DNA of 64,000 nt, from positions 2,472,001-2,536,000 of the forward strand of contig NZ_CP125968.1 of NCBI RefSeq assembly GCF_030067815.1, given 5' to 3'. A program made the translations under genes and the position numbers. This document shows positions 46,977-56,641 of this stretch, one piece after another; within the stretch, counting starts at the first letter, position 1; each line of letters starts with the position of its first letter. The notes beneath the pieces are model-generated. The model was not told the DNA's origin and searched no databases. It saw only the letters and a list, made by a program, of their open reading frames with translations. This DNA is from Sporosarcina thermotolerans (GTDB taxonomy: Bacteria; Bacillota; Bacilli; Bacillales_A; Planococcaceae).

Positions 46977-47129
46977 TTATTTTACAGAGGGACTGTCCCC
47001 TTCATCCATAATTTTCTTTTTCTTACCAACTTCGTCTAAGACAATAGCTGGAAACACAACAACATTATCCTCAAATTTTAGAGCTAGAATTTCCCAAACA
47101 AACCTAATTGCCATTATTATGAGTGTCAT
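46977..47129 (-). CDS. Putative 50-residue protein
   Basis: ATG 47127-47129 follows AGAGGGATTTG. The product has a hydrophobic start (MTLIIMAIRFVWEILALKF) and a charged tail (GKKKKIMDEGDSPSVK). Unknown and possibly not real. Confidence 0.35.
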   Translation of the reverse strand: MTLIIMAIRFVWEILALKFEDNVVVFPAIVLDEVGKKKKIMDEGDSPSVK

Positions 47130-47221
47130 CAAATCCCTCTTTTCTCTTCCTTCTAACACTGCCTATATTTCATTGTATGAAAAAACTTTAAGATTCTCCA
47201 GAAACTAAATTTGTGGTTTTT

Positions 47222-47245
47222 CCTTCTTCAACTAAACTGCCCCCT
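47222..47245 (-). repeat. Palindromic repeat, copy 12 (left arm only)
   Basis: CCTTCTTCAACTAAACTGCC followed by unrelated sequence; the right arm is missing. Confidence 0.55.
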
Positions 47246-47381
47246 ACCCCTATTGCTCCAGCTGACCCAATATAATTAAACTAATAACTTTTAGAAAGAA
47301 GGAACTTGATTTCAAGAGCTTTCTTTTATTTATAGATTAGATGATTATTTTGAAGCCTCCCGACCTCTTTTATATAAACTT

Positions 47382-47416
47382 CTTGTTGAACTAACCTGCT
47401 CCAATAGTTGTAGAAG
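47382..47416 (-). repeat. Palindromic repeat, copy 13
   Basis: TTCTTGTTGAACTAACCTGC then TCCAATAGTTGTAGAAG. The 515-base gap 47130-47644 holds copies 12 and 13 and a terminator, but no gene. Confidence 0.7.
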
Positions 47417-47424
47417 TTCAACAA

Positions 47425-47451
47425 AAAGGCATTAATCCTCCCTTGGATAAT
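47425..47451 (-). terminator. Terminator-like hairpin
   Basis: GGCATTATCC and GGATTAATGCC pair, then a T run on the minus strand. No gene ends here on that strand, so it may be left from a lost unit. Confidence 0.6.
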
Positions 47452-47644
47452 GCCCTTGTTTAATTAAAAATACTTAAATAAACGGTGTACTGATTCCCTA
47501 TATCCGAACAAAATTATAAACCACCTGAACCATGTGACCTCAAAGGACATAAACAGGATTGATGAAATATAATATAATACTACCTAATCATTTTTTTGAA
47601 AAAAAAGATTTTTTGTTAGATAACTTTAAAGGAGTAATTAGATA

Positions 47645-48324
47645 ATGAATAAGTTTCTAATGTTGGCATTATTCACTTGTCTTTTACTATTAGTCTCATG
47701 TACGAAGGAACAAAATCAAGATTCAGATGTTATTAAAGATGTTTCTAATGATCAGGAAATGCAAGATGATAATGAAGAACTTATAGAAGAAACTGATCAA
47801 CATCCATTATTGTCTTATTTCATGGAGGCTGGAAAAATTGCGCATTTTAAAGGTGATGGGAACGAAAATTCTAATTTTATTAAGCGTACTGAATATATGT
47901 CAGAGAATTATATCATTGAATACGAAGGCAATGGTGGTAGGGTACCCTTACAACTTACCGTGTAGAAGAAAATCAGATTGTTATTGTGAAACAGGAATTT
48001 GGTTTTCCTATGGATTATAACAATCAAGATCTATCGGAATTAGAATTTGAATTGGATTCCCTTCCACCACTCTTTGAATATTTAAAAACACCATTCGATG
48101 TCGCATCGGCTAATTATAATAAATATATCGTAACAGAAGTATCTGCTACAGTTGAAACACATTATGGTACATTTGACAATGCAATTGTAATTGAATTCAT
48201 GAATGCCTATAAAGATATTGTAAGAAGCTATTTAGTAGAAGGGTTTGGGGAAGTTAAACGAGAATATTTTTTCTCTGGTGAAGAAGAACCTGCAGGAACT
48301 TCTTCAATAGAAAAAGTTGAATAA
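47645..48324 (+). pseudogene. Lipoprotein, one frameshift
   Basis: Lipobox LLVSC (Cys19). The first frame ends at 47965; the better continuation (GTLTTYRVEENQIVIVKQEF) begins in the next frame at GGTAGGGTACCC and runs to 48324. Joined ~225 residues, with THYGTFDNAIVIEF and an REYFFSGEE end. AAAGGAG precedes the start. One of few plus-strand genes in this region. Confidence 0.7.
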
Positions 48325-48469
48325 AAAAGAGGCATCAAGAATCGATGTCTCTCGGTATTTATATTTTTTGACCTTCTTCAAGTATTTCGAGTCCTTCACC
48401 TTCCACGGGAAAATCATCTGCAGCCAGTCATTCACCCACATTGCAACGCCTGTATTACTTATAAAAAAT

Positions 48470-48523
48470 GGTACCAGGTTCTAAAACAATTCCGAATTCA
48501 ATGAGAACCTGGTACTCGAAACT
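48470..48523. repeat. GGTACC hairpin element, copy 1
   Basis: GTACCAGGTTCT and AGAACCTGGTAC, 12 bases each, are perfect inverted repeats with a 21-base spacer. A second copy is inserted in the pseudogene at 56.5 kb. Confidence 0.75.
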
Positions 48524-48525
48524 AT

Positions 48526-48660
48526 GTCCCCTAACCTGCATTTCAATATTGACTTGCTCTCCACTGTCCGTAATAACACGAAAGGAACGAAAACTTGATG
48601 ATTGTGCACATCGATTAACCAATAATGAAAATTAGGATTTCGATCCAATCAATTCGTATC
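48526..48660 (-). pseudogene. Rpn nuclease gene remnants
   Basis: On the minus strand VITDSGEQVNIEMQVRG matches the Rpn protein at 36.4 kb, then a gap, then a worn C-terminus (ELIGSKS for KLIRSK). The gap 48325-48773 holds only these remnants, the GGTACC element and terminators. Confidence 0.75.
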
Positions 48661-48732
48661 TTTCAATAACGTGTTGAATTGTCATAAATGCTTCGTGCAC
48701 AGGAATCTTTACAAAGGTGCAGCACACACCCC

Positions 48733-48768
48733 AAAAAACAGGTACCTCAAAATTCGAAGAGGTACCTG
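48733..48768 (-). terminator. Terminator of the CheR-kinase operon
   Basis: CAGGTACCTC and GAGGTACCTG pair perfectly; on the minus strand TTTTTT follows. Confidence 0.9.
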
Positions 48769-48773
48769 CATTT

Positions 48774-49622
48774 TTATTTTATCTTTTGGTAGATTTTCTG
48801 TTGTCTGCTAAGCTCTTTATAATAATCGGCTTTGTTTGTGAAGGATATGGTTTCTTTGTCTCCGAGGCCAAGGATGCCGAACATGCCTAAACTTTCATAG
48901 AACAGCTGATGAACCTTTGCTTGTAAGTTTCTATTAAAATAGATTAAAACATTCCGGCATAGTATGACGTGAAATTCATTGAAGGATCGATCCGTCACCA
49001 GATTATGCTGAGCAAAAACAACGTTCTTCGATAAGGATGGATCAAACTTCACCTTATCGTTCGTCACCTTGTAATACTCCGAAAAGGACCGTGTCCCACC
49101 TGCTTCCAGGTAGTTATTTGTATACCTTTTCATGTTGGATATGGAAAATATTCCGTTTTTAGCGATGCGAAGTACGTTTGTATTAATATCCGTAGCATAA
49201 ATCTTGGTCTTATCGTATAGACCTTCTTCTTGTAGCAAAATTGCCATGGAGTAGACTTCTTCTCCAGTGGAACAGCCTGCATGCCAAATCCGAATGGAAG
49301 GGTATGTCCGTAATATTGGAATAACCTTTTTACGGAACTCTAAGAAAAACAGGGGATCCCGGAACATTTCAGTTACGTTTATGGAAAAATCCTCCGTTAA
49401 CCTTTGCATGCAGTCTGGGTTATGCAATACTTTGTCCAATAATTCAAGAACAGAGTTTAACCTCTCCGCGTGTATACGATGCCATATTCTTCTTTTAATG
49501 GAATGGTAGGCATAATCGCGATAATCATAGCCATACCATTCAAATATTCCTTGTAAAAATAAATCGATTTCTATTTTTTCTAAGTCCTTAGGTGAACTTA
49601 TCTCTGATTTTATGTCATTCAT
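48774..49622 (-). CDS. CheR-type protein-glutamate methyltransferase
   Basis: A 282-residue CheR: N-terminal helical domain with YHSIKRRIWHRIHAERL, then SINVTEMFRDPLFFLEFRKK and the SAM loop WHAGCSTGEEVYSMAILL, and a CRNVLIYFNRNLQ end. It overlaps the upstream kinase by four bases (ATGA). No receptor, CheA or CheB is near. It probably methylates a coiled-coil part of the hybrid kinase, as in other CheR-kinase pairs. Confidence 0.95.
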   Translation of the reverse strand: MNDIKSEISSPKDLEKIEIDLFLQGIFEWYGYDYRDYAYHSIKRRIWHRIHAERLNSVLELLDKVLHNPDCMQRLTEDFSINVTEMFRDPLFFLEFRKKVIPILRTYPSIRIWHAGCSTGEEVYSMAILLQEEGLYDKTKIYATDINTNVLRIAKNGIFSISNMKRYTNNYLEAGGTRSFSEYYKVTNDKVKFDPSLSKNVVFAQHNLVTDRSFNEFHVILCRNVLIYFNRNLQAKVHQLFYESLGMFGILGLGDKETISFTNKADYYKELSRQQKIYQKIK

Positions 49623-52600
49623 TCTAACTCCGGTTCTCCTTCATGTCTAAACAACCAGACCTTAATCAAAGATAGTAATTGATCATTATCGACAGGCTTC
49701 ATAATATAATCGGAAGCACCGGCCATTAGACTCTTCTCCCGGTCTCCCTTCATTGCTTTCGCAGTTAAAGCGATTATAGGGTGATGCTTGTAGGAAGGCA
49801 ATTGTCTAATCTGTTTCATTGCTTCATATCCATCCATTTCAGGCATCATTATATCTGTAATAATAAGATTAAAGTTAGGATCGTCATTTAATATCCTGAG
49901 TGCTTCTATTCCATTTTCTGCGAAGCTGATATCCATACCGTATTGTTCGAGGGTGCTCGATAGGGCATAAATATTACGAATATCGTCATCCACTAAAAGA
50001 ACCTTTTTTCCCTCAAGTTCTTTGTTATGCAGCTGTTTATCATGATCTTCGGCTATGAAATTTTCGCTATCTGTTCGTTTGTTCATCAAGTATAAGCCTA
50101 ACTCTTCTTTTAATCGTTGAGGGGAATGTTGATCTTTGATGATAATGATATCTGCATATTTATTTAAATAATGTTCTTCCGCTGCTGTAATGTCTCTGCC
50201 TGTATAGATGAATATTTTCAGCTGCTTGTCTTCATCTTTAAGATTTTCAAGCAAATCAAATCCTGTAATGTCGGTTAATCCCAAATCGAGAATCAAACAG
50301 TCAAAATTATTTCTCCTCAATTCATCAAGTGCCTCTTTGCCAGTTGAAACAGCCTTCATAATTACGTCCATGTCGCCAAGCAATTCCATTATACTATTTC
50401 TCTGTGTCAAATCATCATCCACTATTAAGAGCTTTATTATATGACTATTTTCATCAATTGACTGCTTCTCGGTGGCAGGCTCAGGTTTGATGAATGGTTC
50501 TTTCAATGGTTGGACATTTTCAACTGTTATAGCTGATTCCTGATGCGCAATTACAAGTTTTTCAGCCATTTCTTCCTTATAATCACCAACGATGAAGGAG
50601 AAAGTACTTCCAGTTCCTTCTCTGCTCTCTAAAGTGATTTTACCACCAAGGAGTAAAGCGATTTCTTTACTAATGGAGAGTCCAAGGCCCGTTCCACCAT
50701 ATTTACGGCTAATCGTTCCATCAACTTGCTGGAAAGCTTCGAAAATGAGGTCACGCTTTTCTTTCGCAATGCCAATTCCAGTATCCTTCACGGTAAATTG
50801 GATGGTTGAATGATTGTCTTCAGAAGCCACACTCGAAACTTCAAGCCTCACTTCACCTTTTTCAGTAAACTTAAAAGCATTGGCGAGTAGGTTCTTTAAT
50901 ATTTGCTGAAGCTTCGCGTCATCTGTATAAATGAATTCTGGCAGGTCATCATGCAAGTCAATATGGAATCCAAGATGCTTTTCATTAGCCACAGGCCTGA
51001 AACTTCTTTCGATTGTATCGGCTAATTCGTTTAAGGATACGTTACTTGCCTTTACATCCGATTTACCAGATTCGATTTTAGATAGGTCTAAAATATCGTT
51101 TATTAAAGCGAGTAGGTCTTTTCCGGATGTATGAATCGTTTTAGCAAATTCAACTTGTTTTCCGGATAAAGTCTTATCCTTATTATCCGCTAATAAATTC
51201 GATAAAATTAGCATGCTGTTCAGTGGTGTTCTGAGTTCGTGAGACATATTTGCCAAGAACTCTGATTTGTATTTTGAACTTAGTGCAAGCTGTCTTGCTT
51301 TTTCTTCTAATTCAATGCTTGCAATTTCAAGTTGTTGATTTTTTTCCTCAAATAATTTGTTTTGTTTTTCTAACCGATTTGTCTTCTCCTCTAATTCCGT
51401 ATTTGTTTCTTCAAGCTCTTCTTGTTGTTGCTGGAGCCTTTGTTCGGAGTCGCGGAGTGTTATAGTCTGTTGCTCCAATTCTTCGTTTGTTGCTTTTAAC
51501 TCATCTTGTTGGGACTGTAATTCCTCTGATTGTGTCTGGATTTCTTCCATTAACATTTGCGTTTCTTCCAATAGTTTTGCCTGCTTGATGTGACCTATTA
51601 TACTTTCTAAAATGATCCCTAAATCATTGACGAGTTCCTCAAGCAATATCTGTTCTTTATCATGAATAGGCTCGAATGATGCAATCTCTATAATCCCTTT
51701 AACTTCGCCTTCATATAGGATTGGCAAAAGATACAGGTTTAATGGAGGTGCTTCTCCAAGTCCAGATTTTACAGTTATATAGTCTGAGGGAACATTTGAG
51801 AACGTAATTGGTTTTTTTTCGAAAGCACATTGTCCGATTAACCCTTCACCGGTACGAAATGAGGTTGTCATATGTTTGCGCTCTCTAAAAGCATAGGAGG
51901 CACGTAGTGTAAAGACTGTGTCTAACTCATCTTCATTTTCATCAACTACATAAAATACGGCATGACTTCCTCCGACAAGGGGAACAATTTGAGACAAAAA
52001 CGATTCCGTTAATGATTCTATTGTTTTTGCTCCACTAATACTCGTTGTAATAGCAGCTATGTTAGATTTTGTCCACGTTAGATCTTGCTGTACTTTCATT
52101 TCCTTTCCTAACGCGGCAGTCATTTGGTTGAATGATGTAGCTACTGCGTCAAATTCATCTTTACCTATAACTTCCACTTCCGTAGCTAAATCCAACTTTC
52201 CATTCGAGATTCCACCCATGACGTTTGCCATTCTGTTTAATCTGGAGGAGAAAGACCATATACTTCTAAACAATAAGATAGTAATAATAATGGTTATTAC
52301 TATTGATAGTATTGATTCTATAAGCACATTTCTTGTAAAACCGTCTCTTTCACCTTCTAGGGAAGTATACATATTTGTTTCGAATGACGTTGATAACTCT
52401 GAGATCAAGTCTTCGAATTCTTTCTGAATAGTTTCTGAGTTATCGTTCATCAAAGTAATCGCAGCGTTCTTATTCCCAGTCAATACATATCCAATTAATT
52501 GATCTTTATAGTGATCAAATGCTGTATATTTATTGTCTAACTCATCCATAATAAGTAGTTGTTTTTCTGTAAATGCATGAGTTCCAAGCCGAGCAATATT

Positions 52601-52873
52601 TTTGGAGACCCGTTTACTTTCTTCTTCAATTTTTGTAATTTCTTTTTGGACTAACTCTTCATCTTCATTAATTAAAAGATTTCGTATACTAATTACTTCA
52701 TTCTTTATATCTCGTTGAATCGATGTGGCTAACACGAATTGATCATAATTTGTTTCCAGGGTACTGTTAATTTTATTATAGCTACCCACTTGAATTCTTC
52801 CGGAAATACCAAGAACAACTAAAAGAATCACCAATGGACTTAATGCTAACATTAACTTTGTTCTGATCTTCAC
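49619..52873 (-). CDS. Hybrid sensor histidine kinase with GAF and two receiver domains
   Basis: A 1084-residue protein. Membrane helices near 7-27 and 183-205, helical outer sensor between them, HAMP ~206-260, GAF ~280-425 and a long Gln/Glu coiled coil ~430-535. HisKA follows with His545 (MSHELRTPLN), then ATPase motifs (NAFKFTEKG, DTGIGI, GGTGLGLSIS), REC1 ~815-930 (LILDLGLTD) and REC2 ~955-1075 (ITDIMMPEMDG). All motifs look intact. The final RECs may hand phosphate to REC-PAS-GGDEF-EAL-LuxR, encoded next. The outer ligand is unknown. Confidence 0.95.
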   Translation of the reverse strand: MKIRTKLMLALSPLVILLVVLGISGRIQVGSYNKINSTLETNYDQFVLATSIQRDIKNEVISIRNLLINEDEELVQKEITKIEEESKRVSKNIARLGTHAFTEKQLLIMDELDNKYTAFDHYKDQLIGYVLTGNKNAAITLMNDNSETIQKEFEDLISELSTSFETNMYTSLEGERDGFTRNVLIESILSIVITIIITILLFRSIWSFSSRLNRMANVMGGISNGKLDLATEVEVIGKDEFDAVATSFNQMTAALGKEMKVQQDLTWTKSNIAAITTSISGAKTIESLTESFLSQIVPLVGGSHAVFYVVDENEDELDTVFTLRASYAFRERKHMTTSFRTGEGLIGQCAFEKKPITFSNVPSDYITVKSGLGEAPPLNLYLLPILYEGEVKGIIEIASFEPIHDKEQILLEELVNDLGIILESIIGHIKQAKLLEETQMLMEEIQTQSEELQSQQDELKATNEELEQQTITLRDSEQRLQQQQEELEETNTELEEKTNRLEKQNKLFEEKNQQLEIASIELEEKARQLALSSKYKSEFLANMSHELRTPLNSMLILSNLLADNKDKTLSGKQVEFAKTIHTSGKDLLALINDILDLSKIESGKSDVKASNVSLNELADTIERSFRPVANEKHLGFHIDLHDDLPEFIYTDDAKLQQILKNLLANAFKFTEKGEVRLEVSSVASEDNHSTIQFTVKDTGIGIAKEKRDLIFEAFQQVDGTISRKYGGTGLGLSISKEIALLLGGKITLESREGTGSTFSFIVGDYKEEMAEKLVIAHQESAITVENVQPLKEPFIKPEPATEKQSIDENSHIIKLLIVDDDLTQRNSIMELLGDMDVIMKAVSTGKEALDELRRNNFDCLILDLGLTDITGFDLLENLKDEDKQLKIFIYTGRDITAAEEHYLNKYADIIIIKDQHSPQRLKEELGLYLMNKRTDSENFIAEDHDKQLHNKELEGKKVLLVDDDIRNIYALSSTLEQYGMDISFAENGIEALRILNDDPNFNLIITDIMMPEMDGYEAMKQIRQLPSYKHHPIIALTAKAMKGDREKSLMAGASDYIMKPVDNDQLLSLIKVWLFRHEGEPELE

Positions 52874-52918
52874 TATCCTCCGTCCCTTCCAGCATTCAGC
52901 TTCTTGATAGATTAAATA

Positions 52919-55399
52919 CTAAATGCCGATAACGCTATTTGATTTATTAACACAATATTGATATACCATTGCCATTGCTTGCGCCCGATCCGTTACATTT
53001 AACTTTTGGAAGATGCGGGTGACATGATTTTTAACGGTATGTTCGCTTATGAAAAGTTTTTGTGATATTTCTTTATTCCCTAATCCGTCTAACAGTAAAT
53101 CAAAGACTTCTAATTCCCGCGTAGATATAGAATGTTTCTTCTTAAGCTTTTCTAATGCGAACGGGATAGGATTTTCAAATCGTTCCTGATTCATTATTCT
53201 ATTTTCATGCTGAACTTTTACATCGAAAACCATATCTTTTTCTTGCAAAAACATTTTTTCAAATGGTTCTTGTTTTACAGGCGGGCTAAAAAGATAGCCC
53301 TGCACTTCGTCACAATGATGCAAACTCAAGAACTCAAGCTGTTCCTTCGTTTCTACACCTTCAGCAACGACCGATAAATTTAGGGATTTCGCCAATGAAA
53401 TAATCGTAGAGGTAATCAATCTGTTTTCGTTTGTCTCATCAGTTATTCCGTGAACAAAGGATTTATCGATTTTTAGTATATTAATAGGTAAACGGCTTAA
53501 ATATTGTAGGGAGGAGTACCCTGTCCCAAAGTCATCTATACTGATTGTAATACCCATTTCTTTTATTTCCCGCAAAGTATTGATGATGAACTCTTCGTTT
53601 TTTACTAAAGCTGATTCGGTTAACTCAATCTCCAATCGATTGGCAGATACATTCGTTTCCATTATGCTTCGCTTCAAACGGGAAGGCAGATCTTTTTGCA
53701 TAAATTGCTGTGCAGAAAAGTTTATGGACAGACGAATGGAGTTGTACCCATTTTCCTCCCAATGTTTCAATTGTTGGCAGGCAGTTCGAAACACCCAATC
53801 TCCTATTTCTACAATTTGTCCAGTTTGCTCTGCAAGAGGGATGAACTCGGCTGGTGATACAGCGCCCCAGCTTGGATGATTCCATCGAAGTAATGCTTCT
53901 GCACATTCAACTTTTCCAGTAACCACATCCACCCGTGGTTGGTGCACTAGTTCCAGTTCATCTCGCTCAATTGCTTTCCACAAATCATTTTGCATAAGAA
54001 AAGATCGGTAGGATTGCATGTTCATACCTGTATGGAACACATGATATTTATTCTTACCATGTTCTTTTGCCTGATTTAACGCTACGCCTGCATTTTTAAC
54101 TAACTCATTAAAATATTCTCCGTCATAAGGGAAGATGCTAAGTCCAATGCTCGTTGAAATATATAACTCATATTCATCCAATAAAAACGGTTTTTGAAGT
54201 ACATCTAAAATTCGATCAGCGACTTCCAGTGCGTTTTCCCTGTTTGTTTTTGGCAAAATAATGTTGAATTCATCTCCACCAACCCTTGCCAAAAAGTCCT
54301 GGTCACTTACAGTTCTGCGCAGCCTATCAGAAGTTTCTTGTAGAATGAGATCCCCAATTGTGTGACCAAGCGAATCATTAATATATTTAAAACGGTCCAT
54401 ATTCAAGAACATGATTGCTACTGGTTGATTGGCCTCTCTTGCTTTCTTCAAATGATCTATTAGTGTTTCATTAAATGACCGTCTATTTGGTAAATCTGTT
54501 AAGAAGTCATGATAGGCCATATGTTTGATCAACGCTTCATTATTTTTCTGCTCGGTAATATCCCGTATCGTACAAGCGATAATGGTTTCTTCTTGAATAA
54601 ACTTCCAACCGAATTGTATTTCCGCCAAAAAACTTGTCCCATCTTTTCTCGTTATGTACAACTCTTTATGACCCTCATAACCTTGTATACTCCCGTAGTT
54701 TAGAGCTGTCCTAAAAATATTTTTTAGATAAAGCTTTGATTCGGTATTGGTAAATAGTATTCTAATATTTTTGCCAATAAGCTCTTTATCCGGATATTGA
54801 AGTTCATTTTCACATGAAGGATTCACACTTAAAATTACGCCATCTTTATCTAAAACGATCATAGAATCCTTTGACGTTTCACTAATAACATTTGAAAGTG
54901 CTTCTGATAAACGTAATTTGGCAGTCGTTTCAGAAAGCTCTTTATTGGCTTTCTCCAATTTAAGTGTTTTGGCGGTCAACAAATCCGCTTGTTGCACAAG
55001 TTTACATTCCATTTTATAAATATCGACAAAGCCTTCAACCTTCGTTTTTAAAATTAGTGGATCGACAGGTTTGAGGATATAGTCAATAGCTCCTACGGAA
55101 TAGCCCATGAAAATATGTTCCGACTCCATACTATTCGCCGTAATAAATAGGATTGGGATATTTTTAGTCTTTTCCCGTGCCTTAATGAATTTGGCAGTAG
55201 TAAAGCCATCCATTCCGGGCATCTGAACATCTAAAAGAATAAGGGCGAATTTATCATTAAATAGATATTTAAGCGCTTCTTCTCCAGAAGAAGCTTTAAC
55301 CAAATTGTATTCATCCTTTTCTATAATTGCTTCGATCGCTAATAAATTCTCAGGTCGATCATCCACCAAAAGTATATTTATTTTTTCTTCGCATCCCAT
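52919..55399 (-). CDS. REC-PAS-GGDEF-EAL-LuxR protein
   Basis: An 826-residue protein. REC (1-125) has phospho-acceptor Asp57 in LLDVQMPGMDG. A PAS domain lies at ~165-285. GGDEF (374-378, RVGGDEF) and EAL (501-503, AEALLRW; DDFGTGYSSL; GVETKEQ) are both intact. The last ~70 residues are a LuxR/GerE helix-turn-helix: STRELEVFDLLLDGLGNKEI and ISEHTVKNHVTRIFQKLNV. A c-di-GMP turnover module ending in a DNA-binding domain is rare. First gene of the operon with the kinase and CheR. No frameshift. Confidence 0.95.
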   Translation of the reverse strand: MGCEEKINILLVDDRPENLLAIEAIIEKDEYNLVKASSGEEALKYLFNDKFALILLDVQMPGMDGFTTAKFIKAREKTKNIPILFITANSMESEHIFMGYSVGAIDYILKPVDPLILKTKVEGFVDIYKMECKLVQQADLLTAKTLKLEKANKELSETTAKLRLSEALSNVISETSKDSMIVLDKDGVILSVNPSCENELQYPDKELIGKNIRILFTNTESKLYLKNIFRTALNYGSIQGYEGHKELYITRKDGTSFLAEIQFGWKFIQEETIIACTIRDITEQKNNEALIKHMAYHDFLTDLPNRRSFNETLIDHLKKAREANQPVAIMFLNMDRFKYINDSLGHTIGDLILQETSDRLRRTVSDQDFLARVGGDEFNIILPKTNRENALEVADRILDVLQKPFLLDEYELYISTSIGLSIFPYDGEYFNELVKNAGVALNQAKEHGKNKYHVFHTGMNMQSYRSFLMQNDLWKAIERDELELVHQPRVDVVTGKVECAEALLRWNHPSWGAVSPAEFIPLAEQTGQIVEIGDWVFRTACQQLKHWEENGYNSIRLSINFSAQQFMQKDLPSRLKRSIMETNVSANRLEIELTESALVKNEEFIINTLREIKEMGITISIDDFGTGYSSLQYLSRLPINILKIDKSFVHGITDETNENRLITSTIISLAKSLNLSVVAEGVETKEQLEFLSLHHCDEVQGYLFSPPVKQEPFEKMFLQEKDMVFDVKVQHENRIMNQERFENPIPFALEKLKKKHSISTRELEVFDLLLDGLGNKEISQKLFISEHTVKNHVTRIFQKLNVTDRAQAMAMVYQYCVNKSNSVIGI

Positions 55400-55978
55400 A
55401 CTTAAGACCTCCCCATTAAAACATAATTTAAGTAGGTATATAGATTATACCTAATACCCCAAGAAAAAAGTTAATATTTGTGGAAATTTTACAAAGATAA
55501 TACTAATTGTAAAGGTACCTATTACCGTTGCACGGCAAGAACCTGGAAAATGGCCCGTTTTATTGAATACTAATGCTTGAATACACACAAAAAACTCCTA
55601 ATGTATGTAGAGTACAACGACTAAATCAGTTCCCTACACTATCAAAAGGAGAAAGCTCATGAAATGGTTAACCAAAGGTGAAAATCTTCATTACGGAAGT
55701 ACAACCTCATCCGGCATCTTTCTCCACCGCTACTTCATTTCCGATCCATATTTCAAAGTCTTCGTATCCGGATGAACTTCTTTAAACTTATAAAATTCTT
55801 TACTAATAATGATTCGCCCGATATTCGGAATTGGTTCTGACCAACAACATATTGAATCGCATATGAAAGCAGCCCGCCTTCCTTAATAAACCAAGTAAAG
55901 GCAAACCACCTATCGCGGTATCAAATCCCTTTTGGTGAAAAGTATACCCGAATCTTTTTGAAGAAGATTTTATATTCC

Positions 55979-56007
55979 TTGAAACGAGAACATGCATTCC
56001 ATATAAT
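55979..56007 (+). promoter_or_regulatory. Promoter with LexA-box-like site (copy 2)
   Basis: TTGAAA, 17 bases, TATAAT. The spacer contains GAGAACATGCATTCCA, GAAC-N4-ATTC like copy 1. The stretch 55400-55970 carries no intact gene, only short coding-like remnants on the minus strand near 55750-55930. Confidence 0.6.
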
Positions 56008-56029
56008 GAAATTAAGGAGGGGAACAAGT

Positions 56030-56161
56030 GTGTCTAAGAGGTTTAAGAAATCGGTAAGATATAGTAAGTTATTGGAAATGATGTATATAGAAGCTGATGG
56101 AATAATTTACAAACGGCGAATTATGGTTCAACAGGTCCCGTCACGGATAAAGAAGGCGTGA
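56030..56161 (+). CDS. Small basic protein, 43 residues
   Basis: GTG 56030 follows AAGGAGGGG. The product (SKRFKKSVRYSKLLEMMYIE, then ADGIIYKRRIMVQQVPSRIK) is a short basic WYL-like strand pattern. The 38.2 kb copy is broken. Sits directly before the decayed 118-residue gene. Confidence 0.65.
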   Translation: MSKRFKKSVRYSKLLEMMYIEADGIIYKRRIMVQQVPSRIKKA

Positions 56162-56168
56162 TGATCTA

Positions 56169-56559
56169 ATGCTCATCCCACAAGAGGCACTTCCACACTT
56201 TGAAAATATGATTTACCTTCCTATGGTCCTGACTATATTGGCTAAAGACCAGCAAACTTTCGAGAAGGGCAACTTTAAATTTTAGACACCATATATAAGG
56301 CTTATCAATCACGCCATCAATGCTGTTCAGACTGAAATGAAGGAGTCATCAGACTATCTACGTCAAAACAAAATGAAACTACTACGAGACACCATGGGTG
56401 ATACGTTTACTACATACATATTTCTATACCACGGACGGGAAGAGCAGCGACGTAATTAACGGTACCAGGTTCTAAAACAATTCCGAATTCAATGGGAACC
56501 TCGAAACTAAAAACCGGACTGAAGAGCTACTGGAACTGTATCTTTACAATTGGTCATAA
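56169..56559 (+). pseudogene. Decayed copy of the 118-residue SOS-locus gene
   Basis: Near-identical in sequence to 38341-38697 for ~280 bases but stopped by a TAG (AAATTTTAG for AAATTACAG) at ~56282. It is further disrupted by the inserted GGTACC hairpin element at 56461-56508; the last ~45 bases (CCGGACTGAAGAGCTACTGG) match again. Confidence 0.85.
56461..56508. repeat. GGTACC hairpin element, copy 2
   Basis: GGTACCAGGTTCTAAAACAA to GGGAACCT, lacking six bases of the right arm, then CGAAACT. It sits inside a gene copy that is uninterrupted at 38.6 kb. Confidence 0.8.
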
Positions 56560-56607
56560 TGTTGGGAGTAATGAAGAGGTTAGTGCAAAAAGATTCAAAG
56601 TCAAACG

Positions 56608-56639
56608 TTTAAAAACATCCCATTTGGGATGTTTTTAAA
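56608..56639. terminator. Terminator of the SDR gene
   Basis: AAAAACATCCC and GGGATGTTTTT pair around ATTT, three bases past the SDR stop. Confidence 0.92.
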
Positions 56640-56641
56640 AA

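Noticed and set aside
48370-48440. Remnant of a cold-shock gene (an EGEGLEILEEGQKI stretch on the minus strand)
   Set aside because: Too short and lacks the RNA-binding strands; chance similarity cannot be excluded.
55750-55960. A minus-strand gene (frames with EFYKFKEVHPDTKTLKYGSE)
   Set aside because: Coding-like pieces in several frames but no start or family; treated as worn remnants.
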